Origin: Methanomicrobiales archaeon HGW-Methanomicrobiales-6
GTDB taxonomy: Archaea; Halobacteriota; Methanomicrobia; Methanomicrobiales; Methanoculleaceae
NCBI GenBank assembly: GCA_002839575.1
Contig: PGYH01000005.1
Coordinates: forward strand, 1 to 47,773
Length of the DNA stretch: 47,773 nucleotides
Direction: 5' to 3'
Shown: piece after piece, positions 42,829-47,773 of the stretch
Layout: each line of letters begins with the position of its first letter
Numbering within the stretch: position 1 is the stretch's first letter
The notes under the pieces: generated by a model
What the model saw: the letters and a program-made list of their open reading frames with translations, nothing else
What the model was told of the DNA's origin: nothing
The model's database searches: none
Program-made: the position numbers and the translations under genes

Positions 42829-43707
42829 CTACCGTGCCCGCCGGCTCGGCAACCCCCGCCGCCCGAGATACCGCTCGATATGCGTCTTTTTGATCTCCAT
42901 CGCAAGCAGGCGTTCGAAGACCTCTTCCCGCCTGCCGGTCGCGATCTCCCGCTTTGCCCTCCGCAGTGCATCGACTTCGTCGGGATACGGGAGCGATCCG
43001 CGCCCTTCCGTCAGATCCCGGAGGAGGGCCGGATCGCAGCCGGTCGCGGCGATCCCCGCCCCCGGACGCAGATCGATCCGGCACGACCCGGCAACATACT
43101 CAATCCGCTGCCATCCCACCTCCCAGTCGATCACCGCGTAGGAGGCCGGGGAGCAGTCGAGGGCGAGGTATGCCTTCCCGGCGACTACGGACGCCATCAT
43201 CCCGTAGTGGCCGGTGACGACGCACGCCGCCGGGAGATCAAAGAGCCACACCCGGTTCGCGAGAGGTGCGTGGGCGACAACGATATCGACCGGCTCTTCG
43301 GCCGACCGGGCCATCCTCCTCTCCCTCCCGGTCGGGACGCCGAGGAAGCGTATGCCGCGGACGTCCCGCACCTCTCCCGAGATCTCGTGGATGTAAGAGT
43401 TTTCTTCTGCCGCCTCCCGGACGCGGGCGTAGGTGCCCATCGTGTCGTCGTTGTTCCCTTCGACGACGACGCAGTGCCTCCCACCCGATGCAATCTCTCC
43501 AAGAAGGCCGAGGAAGAGCTCCGTCTCGTCGAGCCCGGACCGCGAGCACCGGTCGTAGGCGGCGTCCCCGGCGAAGACGACGACTGCCGGATCGGTTTCC
43601 TCGACCGGGCGGAGGAACGAGCCGATTCCGACCCGGCCGCCGGGGGAACCCTTCTCCCGCGTCCCCCACGCGAGATCGCTGAACGCGAGTGCCCTCGTCT
43701 TGGGCAT
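42829..43707 (-). CDS. Calcineurin-like metallophosphoesterase
   Basis: A 292-residue phosphoesterase with a two-metal site: VVFAGDAAYD (Asp), EGNNDD (the family GNHD/E with Asn-Asn-Asp), VVAHAPL (His) and VVTGHYG (His). An N-terminal FSDLAW replaces the common DxH, so the first metal His is Trp or absent, which may weaken the site. The C-terminal 60 residues (DEVDALRRAKREIATGRREE) are helical and basic. Substrate not known. It lies nine bases after the small catalase stop on the same strand and may be co-transcribed with it. Confidence 0.82.
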   Translation of the reverse strand: MPKTRALAFSDLAWGTREKGSPGGRVGIGSFLRPVEETDPAVVVFAGDAAYDRCSRSGLDETELFLGLLGEIASGGRHCVVVEGNNDDTMGTYARVREAAEENSYIHEISGEVRDVRGIRFLGVPTGRERRMARSAEEPVDIVVAHAPLANRVWLFDLPAACVVTGHYGMMASVVAGKAYLALDCSPASYAVIDWEVGWQRIEYVAGSCRIDLRPGAGIAATGCDPALLRDLTEGRGSLPYPDEVDALRRAKREIATGRREEVFERLLAMEIKKTHIERYLGRRGLPSRRAR

Positions 43708-43716
43708 GAGCCAGAA

Positions 43717-45174
43717 TTACTTCACGCTGGCAAGCGAAATGCCGAGCGCGTCTGCCACACCCTTCCCGTAGGCCGGGTCAGCCTTCAGACAGTTGCCGAT
43801 GTGCCGGACCTTGATGAAGTCGGGTGCGTCCCCCATCGCACGCGCGGTGTTCTCGAAGAGGACCTGCTGCTGCGTCGGGCTCATCAGGCGGAAGAGTTTG
43901 CCGGGCTGGGTGTAGTAGTCAGAGTCGTCCTCGCGGAAGTTCCAGCATCCCGCCGCACCGGAGAGCTCCAGGTGCGGGTCTTTGTAATCGGGCTGCTCCT
44001 GCCACTCGCCAAAACTGTTCGGCTCGTAGCCGACTGCCGAGCCGGCGTTGCCGTCCACCCGCATCTGGCCGTCGCGGTGCGAGGGGTTTGCAGCACACCT
44101 CGCGCGGTTGACCGGGATCTGGTGGTGGTTGATGCCCAGGCGGTAACGTTGCGCATCCCCGTAGGCGAAGAGGCGCCCCTGCAGCATCTTATCCGGCGAG
44201 AACCCGATCCCCGGCACCACGGCGGCGGGGTTGAACGCCGCCTGCTCCACGTCCTGGAAGTAGTTCTCGGGGTTCCGATTCAGTTCGAGGACGCCCACCT
44301 CGATCAGGGGGAATTCACCCTTGTACCAGACTTTGGTGAGGTCGAAGGGGTTGTAGGGCATCTTCTTCGCCTCCTCTTCGGTCATCACCTGGATGTACAT
44401 CGTCCAGCGGGGGAAGTCACCCCGCTCGATGCTCTCGAGGAGGTCGCGCTGGTGGCTCTCACGGTCTTTCGCGACGATCGCCTCGGCCTCCTGGTCGGTC
44501 AGGTTCCTGATGCCCTGCTGGGTGTGCAGGTGGAATTTGACCCAGACACGCTCGTTCTGTGCATTGATCATGCTGTACGCGTGGCTGCCGAAGCCGTGCA
44601 TGTGGCGGTAGGAGAGGGGGATCCCGCGGTCGCTCATCGTGATGGTCACCTGGTGGAGCGCCTCGGGAAGCGACGTCCAGAAGTCCCAGTTGTTGGTGGC
44701 GGATCGCATGTTCGTCTTCGGGTCGCGCTTGACGGCACGGTTGAGGTCCGGAAACTTGTGGGGGTCGCGCAGGAAGAAGACGGGCGTGTTGTTGCCGACC
44801 AGATCCCAGTTCCCCTCTTCGGTGTAGAACTTTATTGCAAAGCCGCGGATGTCGCGTTCCGCATCGGCCGCACCGCGTTCACCGGCGACGGTCGAGAAAC
44901 GCACGAAGACCTCGGTCTCCTTGCCCACCTCGGAGAAGATCCGGGCTCTCGTGAACCCGGTGATGTCGTGGGTGACAGTGAACTTGCCGAAAGCGCCGGA
45001 TCCCTTGGCGTGCATACGCCGCTCCGGGATCACCTCCCGGTCGAAGTGGGCGAGTTTCTCCTGGTACCAGACGTCCTGCATCAGCATGGGACCGCGTGGA
45101 CCCGCGGTCATGGCGTTCTGGTTGTCCGGCACAGGTGCGCCGGCAGCGGTGGTCAGTTTCTTCTTGCTCTCCAT
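43717..45174 (-). CDS. katA: Small-subunit heme catalase (KatA type, clade 3)
   Basis: A 485-residue monofunctional catalase. The distal His55 is in [14 protein letters not shown], the catalytic Asn at 128/129 is in VGNNTPVFF, and the proximal Tyr338 is in [15 protein letters not shown]. Its length and the [11 protein letters not shown] segment fit the NADPH-binding small clade 3 enzymes that protect anaerobes from peroxide. It has no flavodoxin domain, unlike the 706-residue catalase at 4471-6591. GGAG lies about seven bases before the ATG. The ahb genes about 34 kb away could supply heme. Confidence 0.96.
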   Translation of the reverse strand: MESKKKLTTAAGAPVPDNQNAMTAGPRGPMLMQDVWYQEKLAHFDREVIPERRMHAKGSGAFGKFTVTHDITGFTRARIFSEVGKETEVFVRFSTVAGERGAADAERDIRGFAIKFYTEEGNWDLVGNNTPVFFLRDPHKFPDLNRAVKRDPKTNMRSATNNWDFWTSLPEALHQVTITMSDRGIPLSYRHMHGFGSHAYSMINAQNERVWVKFHLHTQQGIRNLTDQEAEAIVAKDRESHQRDLLESIERGDFPRWTMYIQVMTEEEAKKMPYNPFDLTKVWYKGEFPLIEVGVLELNRNPENYFQDVEQAAFNPAAVVPGIGFSPDKMLQGRLFAYGDAQRYRLGINHHQIPVNRARCAANPSHRDGQMRVDGNAGSAVGYEPNSFGEWQEQPDYKDPHLELSGAAGCWNFREDDSDYYTQPGKLFRLMSPTQQQVLFENTARAMGDAPDFIKVRHIGNCLKADPAYGKGVADALGISLASVK

Positions 45175-45243
45175 AAGTTGCTCCTTCTTCCTCTGCAGTT
45201 GAGTGAGGATAAATATTGACTGATGTAAACTCTCTTCGGGTCG

Positions 45244-45254
45244 ATTTAAATATT
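45244..45254 (-). promoter_or_regulatory. TATA box of the small catalase
   Basis: ATTTAAATATT at 45244-45254 would start a leader of about 45 bases. A second copy of AATATTTA lies at 45209-45217, near the expected transcript start. The repeated element could also bind a regulator. Confidence 0.5.
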
Positions 45255-45397
45255 GCTGGACGGCGGTGTTCGATCTTTATTCTCTTCGGACGACACCGCG
45301 GGGGATGGTGTGTCGGCACCTCCGGTTCTGCTCCCGGGCGCCGCAGGCGTGGCCGTTCTCGCTATCAGCCGGACAATCGGCGCGTTCCCCACTACGG

Positions 45398-45520
45398 CCT
45401 GCGGTCCCGGGCGCGTGGATCGTCCAGTTCAAAGGGTCCGGGCACGGCCTGCTGTATCAGGACCCGGACGGGCTCGCCGGGGCATATCCCGTTATCTGCG
45501 GGTTACGGTATTTTTCAATC
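45398..45520 (+). pseudogene. Possible relic of an alpha/beta hydrolase C-terminus
   Basis: One plus-strand frame reads PGAWIVQFKGSGHGLLYQDPDGL, which is like the catalytic-His end of alpha/beta hydrolases (PGAWLV-x-F-x-x-x-GHGL-x-x-Q-x-P). It lies between two minus-strand genes and has no start or upstream domain. The match is short, so it is only suggestive. Confidence 0.35.
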
Positions 45521-47425
45521 GGGGACCCGCAGCACAACGACTGTGATATCGTCGAATTGCGGAGCGTCGCCAGCAAACTCGCCGACAGCGTCCCGGATCG
45601 CTCCTGCGACCTCCAGGGCCGGCCGGCCGGCCGCGGCATCGATGACGGCGCAGAGCCGCTCTTCGCCGAACATCGCACCCTCCCTGTTCTCCGCCTCGGT
45701 AACGCCGTCGGTGTAGAAGACAAGAAGGTCGCCGGGTTGGAGCGTGATCGTGACTTCCTCAAACTCCACACCCTCGAGGAACCCGATCACCGGCCCGGTC
45801 GGTTCCAGGGTCTCCACCGATCCGTCCCGCCGCCGGAGGACGGGCGGGTTGTGGCCGGCGTTGACGTAAGTGAGGGTGCGTGCCTCGTCAAAGACCGCGT
45901 ACAGGAGGGTGACGAAACTGATGGCACCCGCATCCTCGATGATGGTGTCGTTCGAACGGCGGACGGTCTCCGAGGCGACGTCGCACCCGCGGGCGACGGT
46001 GCGCACGGTCGTGCGGGAGAGTGCCATATAGAGCGCTGCCGGCACGCCCTTCCCGGCCACGTCGGCGATGACAAGGGCGTACCGCCCCGCTCCCAGGTCG
46101 ACGAAATCGTAAAAGTCCCCTCCGACCTCTTTCGCCGGGTGGGTGAACGCGGCGATCTCGCACCCCCGGATCTCCGGGGTCGTGCGGGGCAAAAACGAAG
46201 TCTGGATCTCGGCGGCGATCCGGAGCTCGGACTCCTTCCGCTCGATCTCCTCGCTGTAGTACCGGATCCGTTGCACCATCCGATTAATGCTCCGCTCCAG
46301 CCGGACGAACTCCGCCGTGTTCATTCCCCGTATGGTGTGGTCGAGGTCTCCTCCGGCGATACGGTCGGCATCGTCGATGACGGCCCCGATGGCGGTGCCG
46401 ATGTAGCGCGAAAGGCCGAAAGCGAGGCCGATGCCGACCAGGGCGGCGGCAAGCCCGATTGCGAGGTAGGTGGCCAGCAGGCGCTCCCTGACGGCATCGA
46501 ACCGGGAGTGGTCGAAGATCAGTTCCAGCACCATGCTGCCGTCGGTCACCGTCTCCGGGTCCTGGAGGTCGATGAAGACCAGCCGGCTCGTCGTACGGTC
46601 TCCCGGATTCTCGAACGTCGCCGGGGTGCGGTTCTCAAGGACGCTCATGATCTCGGCGCCCGCGATCCCCCCGGTATCGTTTCCGGCGACGATGTTGCCG
46701 TAGACATCGACAATCCTGACGCCGGTGAGATCCGGGTTGTTCTGCATCAGAACGCGGACGACATCGGTGTAGGAGAACTGCGAACGGACGTCGGAGAACT
46801 CGGGAGTATCGATCCCGAGTTCAAGGACGAACCGGTGATCGGGCGACGGGAGGTAGGCAAACTTCCGCAGCCTCCCCGATACATTCAGGTCGCTATGGTC
46901 CTCGATCGAGCGGACGACGCGGTCGGCGGCAAACGCGTTCCCTTCGCGGACCTCGGTCAGCCGGGTATAAAACGCCGGGTACTGGCGGAAATCGATCCCC
47001 AGCACGTCCGGCACGGTTGAATAACGGATGATGCCGTCGGCATCAATGAGGTAGAGGTCCACCTCGCCCGGGAACCCGGGGGCGAGTTCGTCCTTGAGGC
47101 CATCCAGATCGAGCACAGACGGGTCGTTGCCCGTTGCGCTGTATGTCCGGGAAAACTCTAAGAGCCCCTCCTTCATGGCGGGCGTGAGGTCGTCGTCGAC
47201 GAGGCCGAGCCCCTTATCGACGAGCCGGACGGATGCGACGCCGTTCTCTTCGGTGTACCACCGGAGGGTGTCATACTCCCGGGCGGCATCCTCGCTTGCC
47301 TGCAGGTACGAGACCGTCAGCGCGAGAAGGATGACGACGACGATGATGAGGGTGGTGGAGGCCGCAAGAATTGCCTGGATCGAGCGGCCGGAACTCTCCT
47401 TGTTCAGGTCGTCTGCAGGTTTCAT
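45515..47425 (-). CDS. Membrane sensor (CACHE-HAMP) with SpoIIE/PP2C-type phosphatase domain
   Basis: A 636-residue protein. A membrane helix (ILAASTTLIIVVVILLALTV) is followed by an outside sensor of about 290 residues with double-CACHE features (VDLYLIDADGIIRYSTVPDV, GVRIVDVYGNIVAGND). A second helix is at about 330-355, then HAMP (IDDADRIAGGDLDHTIRG). A coiled segment with EIQTSFLP precedes the PP2C/SpoIIE phosphatase (HPAKEVGGDFYDFV, LVIADVAGKGVPAALYMA, NAGHNPP, YTDGVTEAEN, DDITVVVL), whose metal-binding Asp residues are present. In bacteria such RsbU-like proteins dephosphorylate anti-anti-sigma factors. Archaea have no such sigma system, so the target here is unknown. The ATG at 47425 has only a weak ribosome site. 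Confidence 0.93.
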   Translation of the reverse strand: MKPADDLNKESSGRSIQAILAASTTLIIVVVILLALTVSYLQASEDAAREYDTLRWYTEENGVASVRLVDKGLGLVDDDLTPAMKEGLLEFSRTYSATGNDPSVLDLDGLKDELAPGFPGEVDLYLIDADGIIRYSTVPDVLGIDFRQYPAFYTRLTEVREGNAFAADRVVRSIEDHSDLNVSGRLRKFAYLPSPDHRFVLELGIDTPEFSDVRSQFSYTDVVRVLMQNNPDLTGVRIVDVYGNIVAGNDTGGIAGAEIMSVLENRTPATFENPGDRTTSRLVFIDLQDPETVTDGSMVLELIFDHSRFDAVRERLLATYLAIGLAAALVGIGLAFGLSRYIGTAIGAVIDDADRIAGGDLDHTIRGMNTAEFVRLERSINRMVQRIRYYSEEIERKESELRIAAEIQTSFLPRTTPEIRGCEIAAFTHPAKEVGGDFYDFVDLGAGRYALVIADVAGKGVPAALYMALSRTTVRTVARGCDVASETVRRSNDTIIEDAGAISFVTLLYAVFDEARTLTYVNAGHNPPVLRRRDGSVETLEPTGPVIGFLEGVEFEEVTITLQPGDLLVFYTDGVTEAENREGAMFGEERLCAVIDAAAGRPALEVAGAIRDAVGEFAGDAPQFDDITVVVLRVPD

Positions 47426-47458
47426 CGCCCTCGTCCGGTGCGTGACCGCCCTGCCCGG

Positions 47459-47773
47459 TCAGGCGGTCCGGTCAAGCCGGGTGACCGGTGCAATCCCGAC
47501 TGTGGCGTTCCGGAATTTCGAGATGGGGAGGAGATGGTGGAGCGCAACGAACTTCCCCGTATCGAGCGTAGTCACGATCCCCTCTTCGAGGATGCCCGGG
47601 TCCACGAAAGGAGCTCCGGTGTACACCGCTCCTGTTGCGTAGATGAAGAAGGACGCCGCAGGAGCACCGGGCCGTGTGTAGTAGAGCGGTTCGAGGAGTG
47701 CGATGCTCCGAAGGAGCGGAGCTCGAGCACCCAAAGGGTGCGGAGTGCGAGCGTAGCGAGCTTGAGCACCGTT
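47459..47773 (-). CDS. Unknown protein, 5' end outside the window (partial)
   Basis: The frame is open to the right edge of the window. From a possible TTG at 47734 it reads LYYTRPGAPAASFFIYATGA, then a region of balanced amino acids (FVALHHLLPISKFRNATVGI) and stops at 47459. I do not recognise the family. The first 25 codons visible are made of hairpin repeat DNA, so the true beginning may have been replaced or lost. Confidence 0.4.
   Translation of the reverse strand, partial: NGAQARYARTPHPLGARAPLLRSIALLEPLYYTRPGAPAASFFIYATGAVYTGAPFVDPGILEEGIVTTLDTGKFVALHHLLPISKFRNATVGIAPVTRLDRTA
47701..47771. repeat. Cluster of short hairpin repeats at the window edge
   Basis: GCTCC-GAA-GGAGC (47705-47717) and GCACCC-AAA-GGGTGC (47727-47741) are perfect hairpins, followed by the near-direct repeat GCGAGCGTAGCGAGC and a second GAGCAC end. 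The whole looks like a dispersed palindromic repeat. Confidence 0.6.

Noticed and set aside
42880-45219. 779-codon plus-strand frame across the small catalase and phosphoesterase
   Set aside because: It runs opposite two genes with complete catalytic motifs and has the composition of a shadow frame.

Overview
The window looks like chromosomal DNA of a methanogenic archaeon of the order Methanomicrobiales, most like Methanoculleus. The reasons are high GC content with short AT-rich promoters of archaeal TATA type, several soluble multi-PAS histidine kinases, PKD-domain surface proteins, a siroheme-dependent (Ahb) heme pathway, and a TnpB element. No rRNA, tRNA or CRISPR array was seen. The genus is inferred from gene content, not from a marker gene.

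Layout. 1-4.4 kb: the tail of a RidA-like gene, a receiver/6-PAS histidine kinase, and a small lipoprotein. 4.5-10.0 kb (minus strand): a large-subunit catalase downstream of a tight four-gene operon, ahbD-ahbA-ahbB-ahbC, which converts siroheme to heme b. 10.3-14.1 kb: an amino acid permease, a J-domain protein, and an operon of a class V aminotransferase (cysteine desulfurase-like), an unknown 122-residue protein and a methyltransferase. 14.1-15.0 kb: a broken dCMP deaminase and a broken TnpB. 15.0-25.0 kb (minus strand): four large secreted or surface proteins. 25.0-27.6 kb: scar DNA holding a fused relic of the aminotransferase/unknown/methyltransferase operon, then an IS200/IS605-like tnpB element. 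27.6-31.1 kb: a PAS kinase whose stop codon lies in the end hairpin of the element, an intact dCMP deaminase, and a membrane-anchored protein. 31.2-39.8 kb: an alpha/beta hydrolase with a 63-bp in-frame duplication, an M24 peptidase, two methyltransferases, the ribosome GTPase RsgA, a DUF998-like membrane protein, a radical SAM/SPASM enzyme, an FMN-type oxidoreductase and an AlkD-like protein. 39.9-47.8 kb: a third PAS kinase, a GNAT acetyltransferase, a metallophosphoesterase, a second catalase, a sensor/SpoIIE-type phosphatase and a partial ORF at the right edge.

Two themes connect the genes. First, heme supply and peroxide defence: the complete conversion of siroheme to heme lies directly upstream of one heme catalase, and a second catalase lies about 39 kb away. 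Second, duplication and reciprocal decay. The operon + deaminase arrangement occurs twice in the same order and orientation, on either side of the surface-protein island. The left copy keeps the operon and has a dead deaminase. The right copy keeps the deaminase and retains only a scar of the operon. Signal transduction (three PAS kinases and one SpoIIE-type phosphatase) is heavily represented, but no target of these proteins can be identified here.
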